Shown here piece after piece: positions 26,638-33,850 of a stretch of 64,000 nucleotides of DNA. A program made the position numbers and the translations under genes. The stretch comes from CAVSKL01 sp963728475 [NCBI: Candidatus Eiseniibacteriota bacterium] (GTDB taxonomy: Bacteria; Eisenbacteria; RBG-16-71-46; JABDJR01). Positions within the stretch are counted from its first letter, which is position 1. Each line of letters opens with the position of its first letter. The stretch covers positions 682,001 through 746,000 of the forward strand of contig CAVSKL010000002.1 in the NCBI GenBank assembly GCA_963728475.1. Direction: 5' to 3'. Below the pieces are notes generated by a model that did no database searches, was not told where the DNA came from, and worked only from the letters and a program-made list of their open reading frames with translations.

Positions 26638-26666
26638 TTGACACGGAAATCCCTTCGTGCTATCAT
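26638..26666 (+). promoter_or_regulatory. Near-perfect promoter of the secreted cysteine-rich protein
   Basis: TTGACA (26638-26643), exactly 17 bp, TATCAT (26661-26666). The predicted start near 26673 gives a leader of about 165 nt, which ends in TAAGGAGGT at 26821-26829, an ideal ribosome-binding site. Confidence 0.75.
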
Positions 26667-26837
26667 TTCCTAGGTGCAAGTAGGTTCTGCCCTGTGGTTG
26701 CAGCCGGTGCTGTGGCCTTGGCTGTCTTAAGGCGGTCACGAGGGGTCGGTGCCAGACCGAGCGGCCCCGGCAAGGCAGGTCCTGTCATCGCTAACTGTGT
26801 GTCCGCATCGTGCCTATCGCTAAGGAGGTACTTCACG

Positions 26838-27575
26838 ATGAAGCGCGCTTTGGTAGTCCTTCTCTTCGGGTGTCTGACGCTCGGCGTGGCGTCGCTCGCC
26901 GTGGCCGACCCGGATATCACCAATTTCCAGGCTGCGATCTCGGTGCACGTCACCCCCGTGGTGACCAAGAATGTGTGTACCACGAACCAGCCGCATCCCA
27001 CCTCGGCGACCATGGTCACCGACGTTCAGGATCCCAACGGGTGCACCGGGGGCCTCGGCTCCTCCGACTACAGCATCTGGATCCTGGTCTGTAACGCCAA
27101 CGACTCCACCGGTATCGCCGGGATGGAGTTCGGCATCTCCTACGACGGCGCGGCCACCAGCGGCATCGACGTCCAGAACTGGTCGCTCTGCGGCGACCTC
27201 GACTTCCCGAGCGGCGGCTCCGACGGCCAGCCCACCTGGCCCGCGGACGGCTCCGGGAACATCATCACCTGGGCGTACGACACGAACTGCCAGCAGACGC
27301 TGTCCGAGCCCTACGTGCCGAACACCGTGGTCGCCATCGGCGGCGCCCTGAACGTGAGCCTCTACTCGCCCGACCTGTTCTCCATCACCCCGCGCCCGGT
27401 CAGCGGCTTCCTCAAGGTTGCCAACTGCCACCGGGCCGAGACGAACCTGACCGGCGTGGTGCCGTCGCACGCGGGTGCGGCGTCGTTCTGCACCGGCGGT
27501 TCCTACAATCCCTGCGGCGCCCCCACTCCGGCCAAGGAGACCACCTGGGGCAAGATCAAGCAGCAGTACAACTAG
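26838..27575 (+). CDS. Secreted cysteine-rich protein of unknown family, probably abundant
   Basis: Product of 245 residues from the ATG after the TAAGGAGGT site. An upstream in-frame GTG at 26694 is ignored because it lies in the leader. Signal peptide MKRALVVLLFGCLTLGVASLAVA is followed by the mature start DPDITNFQAAISVHVTP. The mature chain has eight cysteines, an even number expected to form disulfides, and is rich in Ser, Thr, Gly and Asn. A short basic C-terminus (TTWGKIKQQYN) could be a recognition tail, which is speculation. No known domain is recognised. A near-consensus promoter, strong ribosome-binding site, single-gene transcript and strong terminator all suggest a highly expressed envelope or extracellular protein. 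Confidence 0.85.
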   Translation: MKRALVVLLFGCLTLGVASLAVADPDITNFQAAISVHVTPVVTKNVCTTNQPHPTSATMVTDVQDPNGCTGGLGSSDYSIWILVCNANDSTGIAGMEFGISYDGAATSGIDVQNWSLCGDLDFPSGGSDGQPTWPADGSGNIITWAYDTNCQQTLSEPYVPNTVVAIGGALNVSLYSPDLFSITPRPVSGFLKVANCHRAETNLTGVVPSHAGAASFCTGGSYNPCGAPTPAKETTWGKIKQQYN

Positions 27576-27596
27576 GCGACCCTGCCTGCACCGCGG

Positions 27597-27630
27597 AAAG
27601 GCCCCCGGAGCCTCGCTCCGGGGGCCTTTT
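27597..27630. terminator. Strong bidirectional intrinsic terminator
   Basis: A perfect 12-bp stem GGCCCCCGGAGC / GCTCCGGGGGCC (27600-27611 and 27615-27626) has a 3-nt loop, TTTT on the plus side and AAA before it. It serves the rightward secreted-protein gene and the leftward folC. Confidence 0.9.
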
Positions 27631-28949
27631 CATGCCCGGCGGCGCCCGAGCAGCGCCCGGGCCTCCCCCACCACCAGGAACGATCCCGCGACCAGGACCG
27701 GGTTTCCACCGCAGCCCGCGGCGAGCCCGAGCGCCTCGGCCACCCCCTCCGAAACCTGCGACGGGCCGGGGACCCGCTCCGCCAGCCGGTCCGGAGGGGC
27801 GGCGCGGGGGCTTCGGGCCCGGGTGAACACCCAGCGCTCCACCACCGGGGCCAGGGCGCGGAGATAGGCCCGGTGGTCCTTGTCCTCGGCCATCCCCACC
27901 ACCGCGGTCCACCGCCGCCCGGGAAAATGCAGGGCCAGGGCCGCCGCCACCGCCCGTCCCGCCGCCGGATTGTGCCCGCCGTCCAGGACGTAGAGGCGGG
28001 CGTCGCGCTCCAGCGTCTCCAGGCGTCCGGGGACCCTCGCCCGCCGGAGGCCCCACCGCACCGCGCCGACGAGGGCGGGGGCCGGGAGCACGGTCTCCGC
28101 GGCCGCCACCGCCGCCCCCACGTTGTCGGCCTGGTGCGCGCCCAGAAGCCCGGTGCCGATCCCACCGTAGTCCTCCCGGCCCCTCACCCGGAGCACCATC
28201 CCTCCCGGGGCGGCCTCGGTCGCCCGGACCGAGACCGCGTCGCGGGTCCGGATCACCGGAACGTGGAGGCGCCGCGCCCGGCCCAAAATGGGAGCCGCCG
28301 CCGCCCGGGTCTGGGGCATGAGGAGAGCGAGCCCGCCGCGCTTCAGGATGTGCGCCTTGTCCGCGGCGATCTCGCCCACCGTGTTTCCGAGCACCTGCCG
28401 GTGGTCGAGCGAGACCGGGGTCAGCACCGCCGGCCCGGCGGGGAGGACGTTGGTGGCATCGAGTCTTCCCCCCAATCCCACCTCCACCACCGCGCACTCC
28501 ACCCCGGCCTCCTGGAAGGCCAGCAACGCGAGCGCGGTCAGGTGTTCGAAGGTGGTGCGGAATCCGGCCCCGGGTTCGCCGCCGAACCGGGCCGCGATCG
28601 CCTCCACCCCGGCGCGGAACGCCTCCGCCTCCAGGGATCGTCCGTCGATGCGGATCCGTTCCCTCATGGAGTGGAGATGGGGGGAGGTGTAGAGCCCGGT
28701 CCGGACCCCGCCGGCGCGGAGGATGCGGGCGAGGAGGGTGGCCACCGTCCCCTTGGCGTTGGTTCCCCCCACGTGAACGGTGGGGACCGCGCCGGGGATC
28801 CAGCCCGCGCTCTCGAGGAGCCGGGAGAACCGATGGAGGTCGTGGGTGCGGGTGGTGGGGCGGTACCCCGCCCGGATCTCGTAGTTGATGAAGCCGAGCA
28901 GGTAGTGTTCGGCAGCGCGGGCGGAGCGGAATCGGGGGGTGGTCGGCAT
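27630..28949 (-). CDS. folC: Folylpolyglutamate synthase / dihydrofolate synthase
   Basis: Product of 439 residues from the ATG at 28947-28949. An upstream extension to 29105 would cross the promoter. HVGGTNAKGTVATLL is the Mur-ligase-type ATP-binding loop, with Ala replacing the usual Gly (GTNGKGS). TSPHLHSMRERI and FEHLTALALLAFQE follow, then VEVGLGGRLDATN and the C-terminal DGGHNPAAG of the Mur ligase domain. The enzyme adds glutamate to folates and possibly to dihydropteroate. It is transcribed alone towards the terminator shared with the secreted-protein gene. Confidence 0.93.
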   Translation of the reverse strand: MPTTPRFRSARAAEHYLLGFINYEIRAGYRPTTRTHDLHRFSRLLESAGWIPGAVPTVHVGGTNAKGTVATLLARILRAGGVRTGLYTSPHLHSMRERIRIDGRSLEAEAFRAGVEAIAARFGGEPGAGFRTTFEHLTALALLAFQEAGVECAVVEVGLGGRLDATNVLPAGPAVLTPVSLDHRQVLGNTVGEIAADKAHILKRGGLALLMPQTRAAAAPILGRARRLHVPVIRTRDAVSVRATEAAPGGMVLRVRGREDYGGIGTGLLGAHQADNVGAAVAAAETVLPAPALVGAVRWGLRRARVPGRLETLERDARLYVLDGGHNPAAGRAVAAALALHFPGRRWTAVVGMAEDKDHRAYLRALAPVVERWVFTRARSPRAAPPDRLAERVPGPSQVSEGVAEALGLAAGCGGNPVLVAGSFLVVGEARALLGRRRA

Positions 28950-29028
28950 GGGGTAGGGTCTCCCGCACCGGGAGCGGCTGGGTTCCGGGCGGCGCGGGAT
29001 GTCCGCGCTCCGGAGGGGCGGAGGCGGC

Positions 29029-29057
29029 AGTTTAGGCAAGCCCCCCGGCGGTGTCAA
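29029..29057 (-). promoter_or_regulatory. Promoter for folC
   Basis: On the minus strand, TTGACA (29052-29057), exactly 17 bp, TAAACT (29029-29034). This is a consensus -35 with the recurring local -10. The leader is about 73 nt. Confidence 0.7.
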
Positions 29058-29073
29058 CGCGGCCTCGTTGACA
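29052..29073. promoter_or_regulatory. 8-bp inverted repeat formed by two back-to-back -35 elements
   Basis: TGTCAACG (29052-29059), CGGCCT, CGTTGACA (29066-29073). Each half contains a TTGACA pointing outward, towards folC and towards the AI-2E-family gene. It may be just two mirrored promoters or an operator that couples them. Confidence 0.45.
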
Positions 29074-29103
29074 GGCCGCGCGCGCCCGGAGGATGATCGA
29101 TCC

Positions 29104-30312
29104 ATGAACGAGGCGGCCCCCGGACCGAAGCCCCGCTTTCCCTGGCCGCTTCTGGCGGTGGCCGCGCTGGCGCTCCTGGCCTTCGGGCTCTCCCTGGGCC
29201 GGGTCCTCGGGCCGCCGCTTCTGGCCGGGATGCTCCTCTACCTCCTTCTCCCCTACCGGCACCTCGAGTGGGTGTTCCGCACCCTGGTCGCGGTGACGGT
29301 GGCCATCCTCTTCTGGGTGCTGGCCCGGTTCGGGGCGGTGATCCTGGTGGTGGGGGTGGCGATGTTCCTGGCCTATCTCCTGGACCCGGCGGTGGACTTC
29401 CTGGAGCGCCGGCGCATCCCGCGGGGGGTGGGCATCCTGATCCTTCTGGTCCCGGTGATGGCGGTGGTGGTGGTGGGGCTCATCCTGCTCCTTCCCCCCC
29501 TCGTCGCCGAGATGGGACAGCTCGCCAAGGGGCTTCCCGGCCTCCTCGGCAACGTCGAGTCCTCGCTCAAGCCGCTGCTCGCCCGCTTCCACCTGGAGGA
29601 GCTGGCCACGCGGTTCGCCGACCAGATCCCCAAGCTCGCGTCCAAGCTGAACGACATGGTGTTCAAGACCCTGAGCGGGGTGGTGGAGGCGACCCGGCTG
29701 GCGGTGGCGATCGGGGCGTCGCTGGTGGTGGTGCCCATCCTCACCTTCTTCTTCCTCCGGGACTACGACCGGCTCCGGGGACGGGCGGAGGAGCTGATCC
29801 CGCCCAAGCACCATCCGTGGTTTCTGTCGACCTCCGAGGAGGTGGACCGGCTCCTGGGGCGGTGGCTCCGGGGGATCGCCATCGTGGCGTTGATCGTGGG
29901 CACCCTCACCGCGATCGGCCTCTTCATCCTGGGCATCCCCTACCCCCTGGCCCTGGCCGCGCTGGCCTGCGTGCTGAACGTGATCCCGTTCCTGGGTTTC
30001 TGGATCAGCTTCCTGGTCGCCGCCGTGGTCACCCTGGCCGCGTTCGGGTTCGCGGGGCTCTTGAAGGTGGCCATCCTCTACTTCGGGATCTCCCTGGTCG
30101 AGGGGCACGTGCTCCAACCCCGGGTGGTCGGGGGGCAGACCGGGCTCCATCCGGTGGTGGTGCTCCTCGCGCTCCTGGTGTTCGGGAAGGTCTTCGGGCT
30201 GGTGGGGGCGGTGGTGGCGGTGCCGCTCACCCTGGTGCTCACCATCTTCGTGCGCCAGATCCGCGCGCTCTACCTGTCCTCGGACCTCTACCGCGAGACC
30301 GGCGAGGGCTGA
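29104..30312 (+). CDS. AI-2E-family (PerM/TqsA-like) membrane transporter
   Basis: Product of 402 residues. GGAGG lies 12 nt before the ATG. About eight hydrophobic helices are visible, with the soluble insert between helices 3 and 4 (EMGQLAKGLPGLLGNVESS) and the family signature near the end (SLVEGHVLQPRVVGGQTGLHPVVVLLALL). Members export autoinducer-2, Na+ or other solutes; the substrate cannot be told from sequence. The start region contains TTGACA (29068-29073), but the matching -10 (GATGAT) overlaps the ribosome-binding site, so the promoter is uncertain. Confidence 0.92.
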   Translation: MNEAAPGPKPRFPWPLLAVAALALLAFGLSLGRVLGPPLLAGMLLYLLLPYRHLEWVFRTLVAVTVAILFWVLARFGAVILVVGVAMFLAYLLDPAVDFLERRRIPRGVGILILLVPVMAVVVVGLILLLPPLVAEMGQLAKGLPGLLGNVESSLKPLLARFHLEELATRFADQIPKLASKLNDMVFKTLSGVVEATRLAVAIGASLVVVPILTFFFLRDYDRLRGRAEELIPPKHHPWFLSTSEEVDRLLGRWLRGIAIVALIVGTLTAIGLFILGIPYPLALAALACVLNVIPFLGFWISFLVAAVVTLAAFGFAGLLKVAILYFGISLVEGHVLQPRVVGGQTGLHPVVVLLALLVFGKVFGLVGAVVAVPLTLVLTIFVRQIRALYLSSDLYRETGEG

Positions 30313-30320
30313 GGCGCCTC

Positions 30321-30794
30321 TCAGAACGGGAGCCGGAACTGGGGCGGCGCCTCCGGCGGGGCCTCGGGCGGGGACGCCGGCGCGGGGGGCTCCGGGGCCC
30401 GCCGCGCGGCCAGCTTCTTCAGGTAGAGCCGGTAGTAGCGGTTCACCGTGCGCCCGTCGATCCGCTCCCCCGATCCCCGGTGGTTGCGCACCGCGCCGGA
30501 GAAGGTGCGCGGGATGTGCAGGAGCTCGTGGATGAGGATCTTGGTCGACTCCACCGCGTCCAGGGGATCGAAGTGCTCGCTCAGCACCTCGATCACGTAC
30601 TGCGGGGGCACGCCGAGGGCGCCCTGCCACACCGAGGGAAGCTCCCAGATCCGCGCGTAGGCCTGGGCGCTGGAGCCGGAGGAGCGGCGGCAATGAACCC
30701 GCGCGGGGTCCACGTGGGCCATCTCCAGCACCTCGACCAGTTCGGTGATGCGGACGGCCACGTCGGGGGCGGGCTCGAAGCGGACGCGGCCCAC
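30321..30794 (-). CDS. Putative zinc metallopeptidase, phage-metallopeptidase-type (PF18894-like)
   Basis: Product of 157 residues from a GTG 1 bp after the preceding stop. The core reads AQAYARIWELPSVWQ, GVPPQYVIEVLSEHFD and ILIHELLHIPRTFSG. HELLH is a gluzincin-type zinc motif, and HRGSGERIDGRTVN after it may hold the third ligand. The end is a Pro/Ala-rich tail. Related small proteins are annotated as putative metallopeptidases with unknown substrates. It is the last gene of the operon that begins at 33738. Confidence 0.8.
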   Translation of the reverse strand: MGRVRFEPAPDVAVRITELVEVLEMAHVDPARVHCRRSSGSSAQAYARIWELPSVWQGALGVPPQYVIEVLSEHFDPLDAVESTKILIHELLHIPRTFSGAVRNHRGSGERIDGRTVNRYYRLYLKKLAARRAPEPPAPASPPEAPPEAPPQFRLPF

Positions 30795-30795
30795 G

Positions 30796-31554
30796 TCAGA
30801 CCTCGAACCGCATGCCGTCCTCCCCGAGGACGACCGGCCCGGTGAACTCGCGGGCGGCCTCCGCCACCCGCGCGCGATCGTCGGGCAGCGGATAGAGGTG
30901 GGTGAGCACCAGCTGCCCGGCCCCGCCGCGCGCCGCCGCCCGGCCCGCCTCGGGAGCGGTGAGATGCCCTTCGGCGGGATGCGCGGCGTCTCCCGAGCAC
31001 TCCGCCACCAGGAGGTCGGCGTCCCGGGCGAGCTCCACCAGCTCCGGACAGTCCCCGGTGTCGCCGGTGAAGGCCGCCGTGCCCCCCTCGCCGGTCCGGA
31101 ACCGGTACCCGAGGTTCCGCACCGGATGGCGGAGCGCCACCGCCTCGATCTCCACCGGCCCCGCCCGGAACCGCTCCCGGTCCCGGAGTTCTCGCACCGC
31201 GAGCCCGGCGGCGCCGCCGTCGGTCCAGCCGCGATACCCGTCCCGGAGACGCTCCACGAAACCGGCGAACCCTTCCGGGCCCGCGATCTCCACGGGATCG
31301 GCGCGGGTGTAGCCGGGGGTGTACTTGGCCGCGAAGAGGAAGTGGAGGAGGTCGAGGGTGTGGTCGGGGTGAATGTGGGAGAACAGGAGGAGGGTGGTCC
31401 GCCGGAAGTCGATCCCCAGCTCGGCCTGGCGGCGGAGGGTGCCGCTCCCTCCGTCCACGGTGATCTGCGCCTCCCCGGCCCGGAGGGCCAGCGCGGGGGT
31501 GGAGCGGCGGGCGGAGGGGACCAGGGTGCCGGACCCCACCACGGTGAGGATCAC
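30796..31554 (-). CDS. Metallo-beta-lactamase-fold hydrolase (RNase Z/ElaC-like)
   Basis: Product of 252 residues from a GTG overlapping the preceding stop by 4 bp. SHIHPDHTLDLL supplies the HxHxDH zinc motif. The later AFTGDTGDCPEL, AECSG and LTHLYPLP supply the remaining ligands. The N-terminus VGSGTLVPSARRSTPAL is typical of the RNase Z/arylsulfatase-like branch of the fold. The protein is shorter than classical tRNase Z and lacks its flexible exosite arm, so a small-molecule or cyclic-nucleotide substrate is equally possible. Confidence 0.88.
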   Translation of the reverse strand: MILTVVGSGTLVPSARRSTPALALRAGEAQITVDGGSGTLRRQAELGIDFRRTTLLLFSHIHPDHTLDLLHFLFAAKYTPGYTRADPVEIAGPEGFAGFVERLRDGYRGWTDGGAAGLAVRELRDRERFRAGPVEIEAVALRHPVRNLGYRFRTGEGGTAAFTGDTGDCPELVELARDADLLVAECSGDAAHPAEGHLTAPEAGRAAARGGAGQLVLTHLYPLPDDRARVAEAAREFTGPVVLGEDGMRFEV

Positions 31555-32339
31555 GCGGTGACCAGGGTGCGGACGCGCACCCACTCCCCCTTCCCCATGC
31601 CGAGCTGGGCGGCGGCGTTGCCCTGGGCCACCGCCACTTCCAGGTAGCCCGAGCTTCCCACCAGGGCCAGCGAGTCCCCCAGCGCCCCGTCCTGGTAGGT
31701 ACGGGCGAGGCGGCGGATGCGGTAGGTCCCCACCATCACCTCCAGATCGTCGCCGAGCACCGAGAGGTCCCGGCGATGGATGTTGGTGATGAGGTTCCCG
31801 AAGTGGTCGGCGTAGAGCACCTGCCCCACCACCATGGAGCCATCCCGGCGGGGGCGGGGCACATGGAGGTGCATGGCCTGCTGGGTCCGCTCCCCCAGCG
31901 TCTCCGGATCGTCCCCCCGGGCCAGCCGTGCCGCCACCGGCGCGAACACGTCCCGGCCGTGGAAGGTGTCGCTGCGGTCGGCGAGGGCGGCGTCCTCGCG
32001 AATGCGGTAGGCCTGATGGCCGCCGGTGAAGAAGGGGGTGAAGATGCCGTTGTCGGGTCCCACGAAGGTGTGGCCCCCCGACCGCACGAAGATCGCCTTG
32101 CGGATCCCGCCCACTCCCGGGTCGACCACCGCCAGGTGCACCGTGCCCTCCGGGAAGCAGGGACAGGCGTTGCGCAGGGTGATCGATCCCTCGAGGGGGG
32201 AAAAGGGCTCCACCCGGTGGGTGAGGTCGACCAGCACCGCGTCGGGGCACAGCGAGAGAAGCACGCCGCGCATCGCCCCCACGTAGTAGTCGGCATCCCC
32301 GAAGTCGGTGGTGAGGGTGATGATCGGGCGGCGGCTCAT
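31551..32339 (-). CDS. SAM hydroxide adenosyltransferase (DUF62 family)
   Basis: Product of 262 residues, the family length. LTTDFGDADYYVGAMRG at the N-terminus, VVDPGVGG and VGPDNGIFTP build the SAM site, and ADHFGNLITNI belongs to the C-terminal beta domain. Members hydrolyse S-adenosylmethionine to adenosine and methionine using activated water. The fluorinase and chlorinase relatives use halide and carry an extra loop that I do not see here. The stop overlaps the next gene. The ATG overlaps the cutA stop (ATGA). Confidence 0.92.
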   Translation of the reverse strand: MSRRPIITLTTDFGDADYYVGAMRGVLLSLCPDAVLVDLTHRVEPFSPLEGSITLRNACPCFPEGTVHLAVVDPGVGGIRKAIFVRSGGHTFVGPDNGIFTPFFTGGHQAYRIREDAALADRSDTFHGRDVFAPVAARLARGDDPETLGERTQQAMHLHVPRPRRDGSMVVGQVLYADHFGNLITNIHRRDLSVLGDDLEVMVGTYRIRRLARTYQDGALGDSLALVGSSGYLEVAVAQGNAAAQLGMGKGEWVRVRTLVTA

Positions 32340-32686
32340 GGCTGGGCTCCGTTCTCGCTGGTTTCCGACCGGACCCAGTCCAGGTAGGACCCGAGGCCGG
32401 CGGCCGCGGGCAGGACCAGGATCTCGGGAACCTGGTAAGGATGGAGTTCACGCAGGCGCCGGGTCAAGTCCGGAGCCCTCGAGGCGTGGGTCTTGATGAT
32501 GAGCAGGATTTCCTCGGCGTCCTCGATCTCCCCCTCCCACCGGTAAAGGGAGCGCATGCCCGCGACCCGGCTCACACAGGCGGCCAGGCGCTCCTCCACC
32601 AGGGCCCGGGCCAGCCGCTCCCCCTCCTCCGCGTCGGGCGCGGTGGAGAGGATCACCACCGCCACGTCGGCGGAGGGTCCGCTCAC
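32336..32686 (-). CDS. cutA: CutA-family divalent-ion tolerance protein
   Basis: Product of 116 residues from a GTG overlapping the upstream stop (GTGA). VILSTAPDAEEGERLARALVEE, AACVSRVAGMRSLYRWEGEIE and EEILLIIKTHASR are the conserved strands and helices of the trimeric ferredoxin-like CutA fold. PYQVPEILVLP and YLDWV close the protein. Its physiological role is debated: copper tolerance in Escherichia coli, or a PII-like signalling trimer. It sits in a mixed housekeeping operon without metal-handling neighbours. Confidence 0.93.
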   Translation of the reverse strand: MSGPSADVAVVILSTAPDAEEGERLARALVEERLAACVSRVAGMRSLYRWEGEIEDAEEILLIIKTHASRAPDLTRRLRELHPYQVPEILVLPAAAGLGSYLDWVRSETSENGAQP

Positions 32687-33738
32687 TTCTGCTTGGCCTG
32701 GGCCCGGGAGCTCGCGGCCTCGGTGGTGGCCTGGTCGAGGACGGGTTCGATGACCGCGGTCACCTTCTCCTTGGGGTTGTCGAGCCCGTCCAGGACGTGC
32801 TCCTGGATCACCGCCACGTCGGTGGTCCCCCACCAGTTGTTGCCGAGATCCAGCTTCACCGGCTCCCGGCGGTAGTCCTTGAGGGCCACGTCGGCGGTGG
32901 CGTTCTGGAAGATGTTGCACCGGGCGATCTTCGGGGAGGCGCCGGCCGAGATCTCGAACCCGGTCTCGTTGCCGGTGACCGTGCAGCGGCTGAAGGCGGG
33001 GTTGGAATTGCGGATGAGGATCCCCCGTCCGATGCACAGCGAGACCACCGAGTTGTCCACGGTGCCGCCGCTTCCGTCGGCGTAGGCGATGCCGTTCTGG
33101 CAGCCGACGATGAAGGAGTTGCTGACCGCGGCCACCGCGCCCATGTCCAGGTTGAGGCCGATGCCGGTCCCCCCGCTGTTCCCGATCTGGGTGAGGAGCA
33201 CGTTGTCGAGGTCCGCGTTCCCGCCGAGCATCCAGATGCCGTCCTGGGAGCAGTACTGGACGGTGACGTCCTTGGCGGCGAGGGTCCCGTGCAGGACCTT
33301 GATCCCCTGGTTGGCGTACTCCACGGTGACCGCCTTGAGATCCACCTTGGCCCCGGCGTCCTGGACCACGATCCCCTGCCAGTCGGTCCAGCGCACGTCC
33401 TCGGCGTCGCTGCTGAAGAAGATGGTGTCCCCTTCCGCCCCGTGGGCGACGAGAGTCCCCGCGACGTCCAGCTCCAGATCGAAGGGGTTGGCCCCGTGTT
33501 TGTCCGCGATGTCCTGTTTGAACCGCACGTCCACCCCCGGCTCGATGGTGAGGGTGGCCCCCTTGGGCACGGTCACGTCCACGGTGACGATGTAGGGGCT
33601 GCCGGCCCGGGTCCAGGTGGTGTTTCCGGAGATCGGCTTGTCGATGCGGGTTTCCGCCCGCGCCGGCCCGGCGGCGAGACCGAGGCCGGCCAGGACGAGA
33701 CCGAAGAGGAGCCGGTTGATGGTAAGCGTGGATCGCAT
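32683..33738 (-). CDS. Secreted right-handed parallel beta-helix protein
   Basis: Product of 351 residues from the ATG at 33736-33738. Signal peptide NRLLFGLVLAGLGLAAGPARA is followed by VTVPKGATLTIEPGVDVRFKQ and then regular coils of about 23 residues (AAKDVTVQYCSQDGIWMLGG, VAAVSNSFIVGCQNGIAYAD, NPAFSRCTVTGNETGFEIS). This is the pattern of NosD/pectate-lyase-type right-handed beta-helices. It ends with NNWWGTTDVAVIQEHVLD, frequent in such domains, and a charged tail. Carbohydrate binding or surface display is likely; no catalytic residues are evident. First gene of the operon down to the metallopeptidase. Confidence 0.88.
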   Translation of the reverse strand: MRSTLTINRLLFGLVLAGLGLAAGPARAETRIDKPISGNTTWTRAGSPYIVTVDVTVPKGATLTIEPGVDVRFKQDIADKHGANPFDLELDVAGTLVAHGAEGDTIFFSSDAEDVRWTDWQGIVVQDAGAKVDLKAVTVEYANQGIKVLHGTLAAKDVTVQYCSQDGIWMLGGNADLDNVLLTQIGNSGGTGIGLNLDMGAVAAVSNSFIVGCQNGIAYADGSGGTVDNSVVSLCIGRGILIRNSNPAFSRCTVTGNETGFEISAGASPKIARCNIFQNATADVALKDYRREPVKLDLGNNWWGTTDVAVIQEHVLDGLDNPKEKVTAVIEPVLDQATTEAASSRAQAKQK

Positions 33739-33821
33739 CGCTGTTCTGGGTCCTTTCCTCGTGGTCGGTCCGAGCCGCCGGCGGGGGCCGGCCGGGGGCG
33801 CGGCGGAAAAAACGGTTTCAG

Positions 33822-33850
33822 ATGCTAGCAACCGCGGGCCCGCCGATCAA
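33822..33850 (-). promoter_or_regulatory. Promoter of the beta-helix/cutA/SAM-hydrolase operon
   Basis: On the minus strand, TTGATC (33845-33850), exactly 17 bp, TAGCAT (33822-33827), identical hexamers to the larE promoter. The TGA in the -35 is the stop codon of the upstream DUF4340 gene (CCT TGA). Confidence 0.6.

Noticed and set aside
26694-26837. In-frame extension of the secreted protein to a GTG
   Set aside because: It lies inside the leader of a clear promoter, and the ATG at 26838 has an ideal ribosome site and signal peptide.
29068-29097. Promoter for the AI-2E-family gene (TTGACA then GATGAT)
   Set aside because: The -10 lacks the leading T and overlaps the ribosome-binding site, so I list only the -35 as part of the inverted repeat.
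28950-29105. N-terminal extension of folC
   Set aside because: It crosses the folC promoter and has no family similarity. The ATG at 28949 matches the usual start.
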